From Urechis unicinctus (taxonomy: Eukaryota > Annelida > Polychaeta > Xenopneusta > Urechidae), in contig CM067356.1 of NCBI GenBank assembly GCA_034190875.2, positions 59,258,325 to 59,322,324 on the forward strand: a stretch of DNA of 64,000 bases, given 5' to 3'. Below, piece by piece: positions 35,208-47,240 of the stretch. Below the pieces are notes generated by a model. It saw only the letters and a list, made by a program, of their open reading frames with translations. It had not been told where the DNA came from and did no database searches. A program made the position numbers and the translations under genes. Each line of letters starts with the position of its first letter. Position 1 is the stretch's first letter.

Positions 35208-36346
35208 ATGGCCCACTGCAAAGAGGCCCAAACTATCTCCTTTGCCCCACTCCACTGCTACACCAAATTCGGACCCACCATACTGTGCGCATCCAAGAAA
35301 CCAACCCAGCTATATCGCTGCAATCGAGGAGCAAGCAAGAATCCCACAATCCTAGATAACGTCCCACAAAGAGCATACTCTGGGGTAGCCTCCAACATTC
35401 TACCAACAACCAAACATATCGATTGGGAATGGAGGACAAAGAAGTGCCAAGCAATCGGTTGAAACAACCCAAACCAAGATCTGGAAGAAATACCACAAGT
35501 GGACATGCAGCGAGAGATAGCTATGTTCTCCACCCGCAAAAGACAAAAGCGCGTAGAACTCCTGGATGCACAAAACGCAGAACTATGGATAGAGGCCAAT
35601 TGGAAATAGCAGGAAGAAGAGCTGCAGGCAATCTAGACCTTAGAAAGATTCTGTCGGAAACAAAAGAAAACCGTCCTAGAACAACTCTCGGATGGCAATA
35701 CAGACAAAGTATCGAAGAATATTGGATCCTGGATTGCACTAGGGTATCGCTGCCAGAAAGGAGAGGAGAAATCTGCTAGAACAGTGTTGGAGGGGAAGAA
35801 AGATCTAGATGATATCTCTGTGGTATGGCCAACCAAGGTGCTGGGGAAAATACTAGAAGACTGCAAAGAACTCTTCAAAATCGTGTCGGACAAGATGGGT
35901 CGCAAGCTGTACTGGATAGAGCCCAGGAGACCATGCTCGCTGGAAATTCGAATCAACCCAGAGAAGACATTTTGCCCAAGGGGTTCCAGAAACACACCTA
36001 TTGCATAGAATCCGATATCCGTAGAGCACGCCCCTCCAAAATACTAGAAAAGTTGCAAGCATCGGTAGAACGAGAAAACAGTCTGGAAACGATTGCAGTC
36101 GAATACATGGTTCTAGAAGAATACACATCCACAAAACTAGTAGAAGCAAAATCCCCCAAAGCACGGGAACTGGTCCACACAGCGTCCATGGAAGAGAATG
36201 TATACAAATGCACCCATTTTGCAAGGACAACCTTTCGAGGGGCAAAATGTACTGTACTCTTTCTGGAGCTGGCAACCTATGCAAACTTCCTGGAAAAAGA
36301 GGTCGAACGGCTATCAGAGCCACTGGAAAAATACAGGGACCAATAG
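35208..36346 (+). pseudogene. Unknown gene of the 34.7-38.4 kb element
   Basis: One reading frame runs from 35208 to about 35925 interrupted only by three stop codons (near 35460, 35609 and 35633). It then continues in another frame to 36346. Protein-like blocks are MQREIAMFSTRKRQKRVELL, LDDISVVWPTKVLGKILEDC and, after the shift, LEKLQASVERENSLETIAVE and YANFLEKEVERL. It is rich in charged helices. The length would be about 375 codons. I recognise no family. Decay by point stops rather than many indels suggests a fairly young insertion. Confidence 0.5.
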
Positions 36347-36359
36347 TATGCAAGTTCGG

Positions 36360-36830
36360 TGCACTCTGCACTACGTTTGACAAAGCAAAGCAATCAACCT
36401 GTCCAAACCAACGGAGCAATCGATTGGGCTGCGAAAAGCAATCCACTAATCCAAACCATTGGGTTGCGAAAAGTAATCCATTGGGCTGCAAAAACAATCA
36501 ACCGCAAAAAGCAATACAGTGGTTTGCACAAAGCAATCCAACCAGTGTGTGCAAAGCAATCCACAGGCCCCACAAAGAAATACGATGGTTCACATTCCAC
36601 CGGTCTGTAGAAAGCAATACACTTGTTTGCACAAAGCAAGAAACCAGGCTACACAAATCAATCCACTGGTCATTACAAAGCAATCCACTGGTCTGTGCAA
36701 AACAATCCATTGGGCTGCACATAGCAAAACACTGGTCGGTACAAACCAATCCACCGGTCTGCACATAGCAATACAAAGCAATCCACGGGTCTGTGCAAGC
36801 AATCCACTATCTATTTGCCTAGAAGATACG
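36360..36830. repeat. Irregular ~15-25-bp tandem array inside element
   Basis: Many imperfect units of the type aaagcaatccactggtctg. Variable spacing keeps three frames open, giving misleading overlapping frames on both strands. Confidence 0.8.
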
Positions 36831-37128
36831 ATCGTGCTCCAGGAGCAAAACAATATCCGTTTGCTGCACACGGCAAATTGATGTCCCCGTACTGTACAAT
36901 GTAGAGTGGACCACAACACCACCCATGCATTTTTCTGCATTCCCTTTTGACACATGTCCAACAATTTCGTCTTCTTGGGCCGCCAGACGCTGTGGTACCT
37001 ACTGGCGGAATTTCCAGGAAAACTGTGGGATTCTTTTTGTATTCTTCGACAGCTGCCACAAATAGATCTCGTTTGAATTTTGGTAGACTCCTTCCTGTGC
37101 GACAAATATCTCCGAAGGATAGGACCAT
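36811..37128 (-). CDS. Cys-rich ORF, possible transposase zinc-ribbon tail
   Basis: A 105-codon minus-strand frame. Its middle reads FKRDLFVAAVEEYKKNPTVF then RRNCWTCVKRECRKMHGWCC, a CxxC...CC pattern like the C-terminal zinc ribbon of some piggyBac-type transposases. No DDD catalytic part is nearby, and the surrounding inverted repeats are longer than expected for piggyBac. The assignment is weak. Confidence 0.3.
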   Translation of the reverse strand: MVLSFGDICRTGRSLPKFKRDLFVAAVEEYKKNPTVFLEIPPVGTTASGGPRRRNCWTCVKRECRKMHGWCCGPLYIVQYGDINLPCAANGYCFAPGARSYLLGK

Positions 37129-37499
37129 GTATATACTAAATCTTTCTGTCTATATGGTAGGAGTGTGGTAGGAGTGTGGTATAGTATTGTTTTAGTATTG
37201 TTGCAGTATTGTTGTAGCCTAGTATAGCACTATACCGGGTGGGCTGGGTTGGGAAGACTGGGTGGGCATGATTGGGCTTGGGTTCATGGGTAGGTATTTG
37301 CTGTATTCCTTGGCAATACAAGCAATATAAGCTTGGTGGGCTGGGTTGGGACTGGATGGGCGTGGGTGGGCGTGGGTGGGAAGACCTGTTTGAGCTAAAG
37401 TCTTGGGTATCAATACTATGCCATCCGCAGAATGCCTCTCTGAAGAAGCAATGCACAATCTCATGCCGACAAGGGAAGAATCTCCTTAGCTGCCACAAA

Positions 37500-38035
37500 A
37501 AAATATATGGTATCGGGTCCATTAGGCTGTCGAAAATTTGGGCAACAGAGGCAACCCCTGCAAAGGCAACGACAGCAGAGGCAACGCCACTGGAGGCCCC
37601 CCAAGAGTACACCGAGAGAATCCCACCAAAGTTTCCTAAAATGGATTTCGAAAATAGCACCACACATGAAATACTACCATTCCACACCGCACCACGATAT
37701 GGCATCCCAAGTGTATACGATTTCTACTATACAATGCAAAATATAGAGAAAAAGGTGGACGATAAAGAAAAAAAGGTAGACACTATTGCAACAGACATGT
37801 AATCTGTAGAGTAGGAAGACAATATAGAAGAGGTTGGAACAGATGTAGGAACCATGGTAGACCTAGCGTTATTTTCGACAATATTGCAAATGGTGGGATC
37901 CGTAGCATTTTCTGCATTTTTTTGGATGGAAAATAACAAAGAACCAATTGGAAGCCATTTCGTATTTCCTACCACCACCAAAACCAGAACCCCCCAAGCA
38001 AGCACAGGCATTGTTTCCCCAGGAGTGTGACCCTT
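37500..38035 (+). pseudogene. Unknown coiled-coil/membrane protein remnant
   Basis: A plus-strand frame ends at about 37802 with a heptad-like NIEKKVDDKEKKVDTIATDM. It continues beyond two stop codons with a hydrophobic segment (MVDLALFSTILQMVGSVAF) and a Thr-rich tail to about 38030. Upstream, about 37545-37610, is Ala/Thr/Pro-rich. No family is recognised. Confidence 0.35.
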
Positions 38036-38544
38036 TCGATATGGAGTGAGGCGAGGGCAGGCTAGGGGCAGACTAGCCCTACAAGACGTCTGAGTAGACG
38101 TCTTACTTTCTCAGAAAACGACGCAATGAAAAAGAATCGAGATCGATTCAGACAAGATCGCTTGGGGCAGACAAAAGAAACCATTGGGAGAGGCTTTGTA
38201 GGCTATAGGACAGACCATTACAGGCCTTAGGGAGTATTCTGGGAGCGGAGAAAAAAGAAAACAACCTGCGGAATAGAAAGTAGTCCCATGTATGGGTAGT
38301 TCCGACGATTTGTACGCTTTCATAAGAGAATAGTATAGATGAGTGGCGGTGCGCCAGAACCGCCACCCTCTATACTACTGATCATAACAACAGCTCGACG
38401 CCAATTAATCTAACACGAGGTACAACGATTAATGACGCGTAGAACTATAAAAACAGTTCAATTCCATTGTGACACGGCGAAACGTCATGTCCACTTATTC
38501 TGTGCTTGCACAGTCGAGAAAGAAAGTCGTACAAAAGTTGCTTG

Positions 38545-39840
38545 AGGATAAGTGTTGGTACTAAGTCAGTGAGTTTAATGACTGACGTGGCATCCAAATA
38601 CGGAGACAGGGATCTAAAATTATGCTCTATAAGCAGACGGGCTGACATGAAAAAGCATAAGCTTGTTGGTCTGGCAGAGGGTTTGTACTCCAGTCTCTTG
38701 ATATTGCAAGATGCACTGCGGTTATGGATGAATGGAGGACGCTATTCCTGGAATCGGACCAGTACAGATCAGGACTTTGTCTGAAGACTATGGACGAGGC
38801 CCATGACCATGTACTAATATACTGGTGAGTTAATAGCTGCAGCATATATCAGTTTAAGAACTTGTCGTAAATTGACTGTTATATAAATGGAACAATTGGC
38901 TGTTTCAGCAGGGGGGAGAGGTTCCGCCTAGCTTACCAATGTCTAGGGGAACTCAGAAGTTATTTAACCGTACTCCCTTCTTGCTGACCACGGCAACCTG
39001 TACTGCCAACCCCAGGAGGGTCATGATTGAACTCCTCCATATTCCTGCTATCCGTGACAGGTATCTGAATAACAAAAAGTTTTATGATACACCGTTAGTT
39101 GTATTTGTTGTCGTCTGACTGTGCAGGCCAAACATTAAACTGCACTTCCACCGTAGGCATGCCCCAGTTCTCAAGGACAGTATTGACTGGTATCTGATGG
39201 AGGTCAGAGAAATGGTCTGAAGCGAGGAAAGCCGTGATATATTGCAGCCGCCAGGTACCTATTAAATACTGAGTACAGTTTGTTTACACACATACAATCA
39301 CAAAGAAGACAGGCAGTGACCGCTGTATGATGATGTTTATTGAAGCAATTGATACCAAAGTGCCCGTCACTCAATTGTAATTGTTGGTACCTTACAACAA
39401 GAACATATCATAACAAATTTCTCTGTGTTGTAGGACCTTACGCCAGATAGGACCACGCCTACGCGGTAATCCCTGCTTCGCGAATAAGACGGTCGCTGAA
39501 GTGAAGGATGCAAAAGAGGACAGAATACTGACCGGACAGTCAAATTCGCTTACTGGAATCAACGGTCGCCTTTGGTACGGTGATTGACATCCCAGATATA
39601 GCCTTAATTATTCACTTGGTCGAAAGCGACACAGTTGCTCAATACTGGCAAGAGGTGGGTAGGGCAGGCAGAAACGGGGGAAAAGCTGATGCGCATTTGT
39701 ACCAACGGGCAATGCAGCAGGACGCGAAGAAGCTGCTGGAGGTAGTTCAGCGGGGTACATGCATCAGAGCCGCTGTCCTTGCCTGTCTCTACACATTGAA
39801 TAATACTGTGGAATGTAATGTCATAACGGCTAGATTTTGA
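38545..39840 (+). pseudogene. RecQ-like DNA helicase remnant (spliced, frameshifted)
   Basis: Four pieces follow RecQ helicase order. Piece 1 ends at 38824 with MDEWRTLFLESDQYRSGLCL and a DEAH box (TMDEAHDHVLIYW), then donor GTGAGT. Piece 2, 38912-39060, reads GERFRLAYQCLGELRSYL then, after a one-base shift, TTATCTANPRRVMIELLHIP, the motif III region. The donor is GTATCT. Piece 3 starts at 39127 with RPNIKLHFHRR (motif IV). Piece 4 ends at 39837 and carries TVAFGTVIDIPDIALIIH (motif V) and QYWQEVGRAGRNG (motif VI). Splice phases join cleanly (TG|G Trp; AG|G Arg). A further shift lies near 38720, and a stop follows EVREMV in piece 3. The N-terminal Walker A part was not found. Confidence 0.75.
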
Positions 39841-40209
39841 TATGTCACCATTAAGACATTGAACCTAGGATTACCCTACTTGTATCACAACAAAGATGAG
39901 TCATTGTATTAACTTCCTGTTTACGATAAATGAATAAAATAAGAAGGTGGATTGTTATGATAAATGTAGTCGTTTCTGCTTTAGGAGACAGACTATATGG
40001 TATTCCATATGTGTACGGGTTTTATGATATTTCAATTTGTTTTCCTGAAATAAAACATTTATTTCCCTGTAAGCAGACTATTAATTTCTGACTTTCATGC
40101 TTGCGATTGATATTTCCATTGAATTTAACCTGTGACAAATTTGGAGATGTCGCCTGTGTTACAGCCTCTGTGGTGTTTCCCCATCCCCAGGTACACATTC
40201 TCCGCGTTA

Positions 40210-41545
40210 TCTGCGATCGCGATTCTGCGTGCACTGCACATATCTGCTTGCCAATTGGCCCCATTAGTTGGCTGACAAGTTCTGCGTGCACTGCCCATAT
40301 CTGCTTGCCAAATGGCCCCACTAGTTGGCTGACAAGTTCTGCGTGCACTGCCCATATCTGCTTGCCAATTGACCCCACTAGTTGGCTGACAAGTTCTGCG
40401 TGCACTGCCCATATCTGCTTGCCAATTGACCCCACTAGTTGGCTGACAAGTTCTGCGTGCACTGCCCATATCTGCTTGCCAAATGGCCCCACTAGTTGGC
40501 TGACAAGTTCTGCGTGCACTGCCCATATCTGCTTGCCAATTGGCCCCACTAGTGGCTGACAAGTTCCCTGCCCATATCTGCTTGCCAATTGACCCCACTA
40601 GTTGGCTGACAAGTTCTGCGTGCACTGCCCATATCTGCTTGCCAATTGACCCCACTAGTTGGCTGACAAGTTCTGCGTGCACTGCCCATATCTGCTTGCC
40701 AATTGACCCCACTAGTTGGCTGACAAGTTCTGCGTGCACTGCCCATATCTGCTTGCCAATTGGCCCCACTAGTTGGCTGACAAGTTGCGTGCACTGCCCA
40801 TATCTGCTTGCCAATTGGCCCCACTAGTTGGCTGACAAGTTCTGCGTGCACTGCCCATATCTGCTTGCCAATTGACCCCACTAGTTGGCTGACAAGTTCT
40901 GCGTGCACTGCCCATATCTGCTTGCCAATTGGCCCCACTAGTTGGCTGACAAGTTCTGCGTGCACTGCCCATATCTGCTTGCCAATTGGCCCCACTAGTT
41001 GGCTGACAAGTTGGCGTGCACTGCCCATATCTGTTGCCAATGCGTTGGCACTGCCACTGCCCATATCTGCTTGCCAATTGGCCCCACTAGTTGGCTGACA
41101 AGTTCTGCGTGCACTGCCCATATCTGCTTGCCAATTGGCCCCACTAGTTGGCTGACAAGTTCTGCACTGCCCATATCTGCACTTGCCCCACTAGTTGGCT
41201 GACTGTGTGCCATATCTGCTTGCCAATTGCCCCACTAGTTGGCTGACAAGTTCTGCGTGCACTGCCCATATCTGCTTGCCAATTGACCCCACTAGTTGGC
41301 TGACAAGTTCTGCTTGCACTGCCCATATGCTTGCCAATTGACCCCACTAGTTGGCTGACAAGTTCTGCGTGCACTGCCCATATCTGCTTGCCAATTGACC
41401 CCACTAGTTGGCTGACAAGTTCTGCGTGCACTGCCCATATCTGCTTGCCAATTGACCCCACTAGTTGGCTGACAAGTTCTGCGTGCACTGCCCATATCTG
41501 CTTGCCAATTGACCCCACTAGTTGGCTGACAAGTTCTGCGTGCAG
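40210..41545. repeat. 57-bp minisatellite
   Basis: About 23 copies of a 57-bp unit (ttctgcgtgcactgcccata, tctgcttgccaattgacccc, actagttggctgacaag). Being 19 codons long, it gives long false frames on both strands. Copies near 41010-41220 are rearranged and shortened. It lies 370 bp after the helicase remnant. Confidence 0.95.
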
Positions 41546-42380
41546 TTCCGATTAGAGGCCGTAACCTGCGCGAAGAGCTCCTGTAACCAGACATTATCTT
41601 CTTTACACATCAATTTATGGACTATTAAGCTGAAGGCTGCCACTACATAGTGAACAATATCACTGCCTCTCCCAGTGTGCTTCTCCCCTTCGCAACACAT
41701 TCACCCATGAGATATCTACTTGTTTATTGAACAGTGTATTATAATATATATCACCTTTGAATTTGCAGTTGCTGTTAGGTCATATGAGGTCAAGCGCGAC
41801 GTTAAGTCTTGCGCCCCAGACGTGTTGATCGTGCGGTTAAGCGTAACTTCAGCAGCAACTCTGAATACCTGCAGTGGAATTATTCCAGAATATACGCCTT
41901 AATGATATAACTTTAAATAACAGTAAAAACACCCAAAAGCTTATATATTTACAATAAATGTGGCACTGAGAAAGACAATACTTGCAATATGAGAGGACCA
42001 GGTACCTGTTGTGACGCAGGTTCCAAAATTGAACTACATCGATCTTCCACAACATGCTAAAGAAAGGGTCGTCAATATGACGGTCTGCGTCAACCCGACA
42101 CCTATACAACCCGACACCTATACAACCCGACACCTATACAACCCGACACCTATACAACCCGATACCTATACACGAGTCCTTGGTACGTCAAAGACTGGGC
42201 ATATTCCCGGACGTGGTCTACCTTGCCTGCTGCATGCTGGGGCCCGGGGGCGATGACTTTACAGCCTTCGCAACTGAACCACTGTTCGTCTATAACAGAA
42301 CCACCATCGTTTGAAGATTACATAATAAAATTCAACATATGCATCTACTCTGTTCAATGTTATGATAACATTCATTATAT
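41546..42380. other. Spacer with short repeat
   Basis: A minus-strand frame near 41700-41545 (FSLIVHKLMCKEDNVWLQEL) looks protein-like but is unassigned. Five copies of a 16-bp unit (acaacccgacacctat) lie at about 42092-42170. Confidence 0.5.
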
Positions 42381-42382
42381 AC

Positions 42383-42631
42383 CTAGAATAAAGTGTAGCC
42401 CAACGCCATCGAGGTGGAACCATTCCCCCTTCACGCAGCTAGAGGCCGCGGAACACCCGATCCACGTGCAATCGGGTTTGTTGTGATGGGAGCAGTATAC
42501 ACTGTACTGTTTACAATCCTCGCCACACCACCAATCTTCCCTCTCGACATCATCGTTCACACATGAGAGATGGAACCATCGACCTCTCCTGTATTTGTCC
42601 CTGGCTGAGCACTCGATGGTAGCCTCTGTAT
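42383..42631 (-). CDS. PHD-type zinc-finger exon
   Basis: An exon-like block with acceptor ttcctgtag and donor CTAG|GTATAT, phase 1 at both ends. It reads RRGRWFHLSCVNDDVEREDW then WCGEDC, the second half of a PHD finger (WFHxxC, WWCxxC). This is followed by the first half of another (TWIGCSAASSCVKGEWFHLD). In the second finger the expected Cys after WFHLD is Gly, so it may be impaired. PHD fingers usually read histone tails. Here the host gene is unknown, and it may belong to a transposon-derived gene. Confidence 0.55.
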
Positions 42632-42739
42632 CTACAGGAAGCAATTATGTTTCCAAGAGTTATTGCCGAGCAGGAAAATAATCTGAAGCTGACTCAGAAA
42701 CAAATAAAAGGAATATGAATCATTCAAATACTATAAATC

Positions 42740-43120
42740 AATTTACTATTATATGTTGTCCATTTTGTCTTTGAAACAACATCCTCTATACATTGACAGA
42801 AGCAGATGCGTCCGCTGGGAGGGCTGAATGACACGTTTTGGTCAATATCTGGCCATATAGACGCCAGGTCAACCACAATGTTCAAACACTGTTCGTCAGA
42901 GGGGGTAGCAACGTCCTCCACCCTGTCCACGCCGAGAATGGACAGCACAGCTTAGATCACCATGCCGTCTGTGGCGAAGTGGAGAAGGTCAGCTACATGG
43001 CCGATGTTTTCCATAACCTTCTTCATCACGGATCGGTGACCAAACCTGTTACGTATATGGAAGAATCAGCTTGTACAGTTCGTCCATTGTGCCCTAGAAA
43101 TTACATCAAGTGTTACTGCC
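42740..43120 (-). pseudogene. Unassigned coding remnant upstream of PHD exon
   Basis: Minus-strand protein-like sequence VMENIGHVADLLHFATDGMV, a stop codon, then AVLSILGVDRVEDVATPSDE and CLNIVVDLASIWPDI. An in-frame stop and a shift near 43060 mark decay. It precedes the PHD exon in the same sense and may be part of the same old gene. No family is recognised. Confidence 0.35.
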
Positions 43121-43525
43121 TAGCGCATATGTAAATATCGGTATTTAAATATTTATGAGTAATGAGTTTTAATGTGGTCAATAAACGCACCTGTAGAAGA
43201 AGACAGCGGTGATGGAATTCACCTATCTTTTACAAGCTACTCAAATACAGTTGTGCAAAGTGCGATATCACCTCTTGTTGAAAGTGACGTTGAACCTCAA
43301 TATTACCATCACCATTAAGTCCTTCATCATTGTCTACTGCTGTCGCTATGATATATCTTTCCCATATGCCATGCCATAATAACTGAGAGTCTGAGAGTCT
43401 GCCATGTAATGTAATAATCTGAAGAACCCCTCTCCCAATCCCCACCACCAAAACAACCCATCAGTTAAGTGATAACAGCAATAAACAATCCCACACATTT
43501 AGAACATATGAGAGGAAACCCCCCA

Positions 43526-43645
43526 AGATGGTTATATCCCAGCAACAAAAACCCCCCAAGATGGTTATATCCCAGCAACAAAAACCCCCCAAGATCCCAG
43601 CAACAAAAACCCCCCCCCCAAGATGGTTATATCCCAGCAATAAAA
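43526..43645. repeat. 33-bp tandem repeat
   Basis: Four copies, one shortened, of ccccaagatggttatatccc plus agcaacaaaaacc. Confidence 0.9.
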
Positions 43646-44060
43646 ACCCACTCGGTCATCTAAAACGGTGTATAGTGTGTTACGATCAATGATTTCTATA
43701 TCTAGTGTAATTTAGTAGAACTTGTAAATATTGAGTTGATGTTGGGTCATTAATCTCTTTCTCATTTTCCCACATTGAAACAAAAAACATCTGTAAGGGG
43801 AACCTAAAAGGTCGATATTGTCACAAAAACCCAAATTTTGCATTCATGTACAACTGTGTGTTTGAACTCTTGGATGCCATATTTGCATATAGAGCTGGGA
43901 TGCGCAGCTGGATGTGCCACTCATTGATAAGTTGCCACAGATTTGTCATGCTGTCTCGAGGAAACATATCTGTCAAGACTACCTGCTTGAACTGTTGCCA
44001 CTCCAATTTGTTTTTTTTCTGGGTTTACAAAAGGTAGATTTTATGTGACATGCTGCTCCC

Positions 44061-44178
44061 AATGATCGCTTTCTCTCTGTACCATACCGCTTTCTCTCTG
44101 TACCATACCGCTTTCTCTCTGTACCATACCGCTTTCTCTCTGTACCATACCGCTTTCTCTCTGTACCATACCGCTTGG
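44061..44178. repeat. 21-bp repeat inside hAT-like frame
   Basis: Five copies of cgctttctctctgtaccata plus c. On the minus strand they read RYGTERK in frame, expanding the natural TKRYG site. Confidence 0.93.
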
Positions 44179-44262
44179 TCAAAACAGTAAGCTGCTCGCC
44201 ACCCAAGCTGTCTACCTCTTGTCCGCAACATGACAGTGGTCGTATTGCAAAAATACCAAAGG

Positions 44263-44442
44263 CTGCATGGACATCCAACTCAGGAAATCGAACGTTCAAT
44301 GTTGTCCATTCCTTTCTTCACAAACTTTTTAACCAAGTGATGTAGGGGGCTGCTGCATGGACATCCAACTCAGGAAATCGAACGTTCAATGTTGTCCATG
44401 CCTTTCTTCACAAACTTTTTAACCAAGTGATGTAGGGGCTGC
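44263..44442. repeat. 90-bp tandem duplication
   Basis: Two nearly identical 90-bp copies beginning ctgcatggacatccaactca, within the hAT-like remnant. Confidence 0.93.
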
Positions 44443-44449
44443 TGCATGT

Positions 44450-47240
44450 TGATCTTATATGTCCTGTAGGTCTTCTATCTTAGTTAATGTCAGTCTCTTA
44501 TTTGGCCAGATAACCACGTCCACTGATTTCTTCTTGAAGCTTCCCAGTTTTTGTGTTTCATGCGGCCAAATCTGTGATATTTTACCTAATGTTAACTCAA
44601 TATACATAGCTTCCACTAAATGGTTCTAGATAGTCACAACGTATATCACTGGCTACATTTGATCATAGCGCATTCTGCTTCGTTCCATGTTGACAACAGT
44701 GAGTCATAACGTATTATTATCAAAATCTCTGCCACTATGTCACGCGTTCACACAAATAACTTATCATTTTTATTATAGCTAAGTACACTAGGTGCCAACA
44801 ACATGTAAGCCAACAACAGGTAAAATCTCAACAACATTGATTAATCCATAGTAACTTGGTCAATTATGGGTAGATACGGATTGTTTTTGCTTTACGTTGG
44901 TTAGCTTCTGAATAAATATTTAAGGTTAATTGTCTCACAAAGGTCGCCACTGCTGCGTGTTCGCCTTGCGGGACGCCGGCATGTCGTAACACGGACCAGT
45001 CCAATTGACTGTCAAATTACATGTAGGATATAGAGCGCGTTTACTCTCTGCTTCATTGTGATTTCTATGAACATCACTGATGTTATTGCTTACACTAACA
45101 ACCGTAGATGTAGTTTCGGCCAATTTGATATTATTTAACGTGTCTGGATACAATAGTCTACTTGCAAACATCGTAAGAAAACAACCCTAACCCCTTGAAT
45201 TGAGCGATTCCAAACAGTTGTCAAGCAACTGACATGATCAACTTTTACAGCCGATATTTCAAGAGTTATGTAAGTCTTTTTTCTAAATGAATAAGAGGCT
45301 TGTAAATTTGAAATGAGTCTAAACCAACGGACAACGATTAACAACTGAAGCAAAAAATGTTATGGCTTGTTGGTACTGTGAACATTGGTAAGCGACTCGC
45401 GCATGCTGGGTTGCCTAGATTATAACATGCATTTGTGTATCCCCATAGAACAGTCTGCTAATAAGTGAATCCGAGGAATGCATTGGCGTAATGGCGCTAC
45501 ACGCTCACTATCATATTATTCAAAAGGACTCATCTGTGAATAAATGTATATCGATGATTATACCATACAGAATGTATGTCAGAGAGCGACAAATAAGATA
45601 AGATAATAAGTGAGATAACATCATTAATGCTACTATGTTAGCACTTCTTCCAGCTTTGACTGATAACTTATAGAGTGCACCTTATTAATGTTGTCATATA
45701 TGGAATGTGAGGTGTATGCTATTTTTCCTCGTCATTGTATTTAAAGCAGAATATCTTACAGCATTTGTCTATCCCACGTTGTAATATCTCACCTTGCACC
45801 ACATTCCAGTGTATTCGAGTCATGCACTCTTTAGTGATCACCCTCAACTGAAGAGTTCCGTTCATGTCTTCGTCGATCAGCTTTATTGCAGGATCGTCCA
45901 CCCCAAATATCGTTGAAGAAAGGCATTCAAAGTTAGGATGCACTTAAACGCTTTATTGCGTACCTTATGGGCGACGCGGGACGTTAGCCCGTGTTATACG
46001 GTGTGTGCAAGTTTGGTCAAGATCAAACATTCCTGAATATCTCCACTGAGATCAAACGATTTCATGAAGACATAGACCGAATGATTATAACAGTGATCCC
46101 TGCTCCATTGCATTTATGATTGAGGATATACATTTTTGGTACGTGTTTTTGAATAAGTAATGTATGTCGGCACGTTAGAGCAGTCGAAGGTTCGTATCAA
46201 CATTACAGCGACAAAATATGTTGATTGTGCAGCCTACCATATTCGCTCTGGTCATATAATAGATGCAAGTGGCAGCTAAAATATTCATTCATTCCCCCTT
46301 TATATTTATTATTCAGCGACGGTTCATTCAATGGATGGAAACAACATCAACTTTATCGCATGTAAAATGCAATATGCAGTGCTGTAGTATAGCGTGTAAT
46401 CTATACTCACTGCAGCACACACATCACCTGTCATCTATATTCACTGTAGCCCAGATAACATATCCTCTACACCCAGAATTAGTCAAACCACCTATCATTA
46501 AATGCTCAGATAAATAATATCAAACCAATTTGCGAAAAATACTTAAATATTGAGTCACCACTTATCCTACACAGAGCAGGAGGTGAGACTTTTGGCGTGG
46601 GGTGTTACTCAGGATAAGAACTGTACCCAGGGTAACAACTGTAACCAAGACAACAACTGTACCCAGGGTTACAATCGTATCAATGGTAACAACTGCACCA
46701 AGGTAATAACTATATCCAGAGTAATAACTCGACCAAGCAAAAATACTTCCAGTGTAGTAACTATAAAAATATATCCTTCTTCACCAGAGTCACAACAGTA
46801 CCAAGTGTAAAAACTGTACGGAGGGTTGCAACTGTTTAACTGTACCGAAAGTAACGAGTGTGCCAAGGAAAGCGATCACCGCAGAGACACTTGGAGTGAA
46901 TCCTCTTAGCGAAGCTTTAAACTCTTTGATAGACTCCTTGAATAAAGGACCACTTGAGTGCATTGCTTATCTGACGTTGAGTGGATTTTAGCATACATTG
47001 ATTGAGTTAGTAGAGTTGCTGACTTTATAAGAAGTGTCATTAAAATTTCTTCATTCTCATTAATTTAAAAAAAAAATTACTGGAGACAATCTGAAGTGCT
47101 ACTAGCCATGCATCTCTGGTTTAAAACGATTTATTACACCATTATAACGAGTGTATTAGCAAAATAACTATTTACATTTTAGTTTAAGGAATGCTTAGAA
47201 AATGTACTGAAGAAACTAAATAAATGTGTGATAGCACAAT
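44450..47240. other. Gene-poor stretch
   Basis: No convincing gene. The minus-strand frame 45719-45943 (DPAIKLIDEDMNGTLQLRVI) looks like an orphan exon but is unassigned. A degenerate repeat of about 21 bp (aacaactgtaccca) lies at about 46612-46830. Confidence 0.5.

Larger units (their letters stand above)
34733..38385. mobile_element. Unclassified 3.65-kb element with inverted terminal repeats
   Basis: Inverted repeats of about 65 bp at 34733-34797 and 38323-38385 share atgatc, agtagtata, gtggcggttctggcgcacc, actcatcta and actattctctta in order, with few mismatches. Inside are decayed plus-strand genes, a minus-strand Cys-rich frame and a local tandem array. I recognise none of the proteins with confidence. 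No polymerase, integrase or DDE motif was seen. The flanks show no clear target duplication. Confidence 0.7.
43830..44450 (-). pseudogene. hAT-like transposase-derived remnant
   Basis: Minus-strand pieces read KKFVKKGMDNIERS, then in the next frame NVRFPELDVHAAFGIFAIRP and GGEQLTVLTKRYG, then after an inserted repeat DSMTNLWQLINEWHIQLRIP. The order and spacing resemble the C-terminal half of hAT-family proteins of the ZNF862/KIAA1586 type, with a weak dimerisation-domain match. At least one frameshift is present near 44300. The call is by resemblance only. Confidence 0.4.

Noticed and set aside
35853-36497. Minus-strand 214-codon ORF
   Set aside because: It is a shadow of the more protein-like plus-strand frames at 35208-36346, and partly the internal tandem array.
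40022-41594. Overlapping Cys/Trp-rich and Gln/Val-rich frames on both strands
   Set aside because: A 57-bp (19-codon) tandem repeat keeps frames open. No start context, domain or splice evidence supports a gene.
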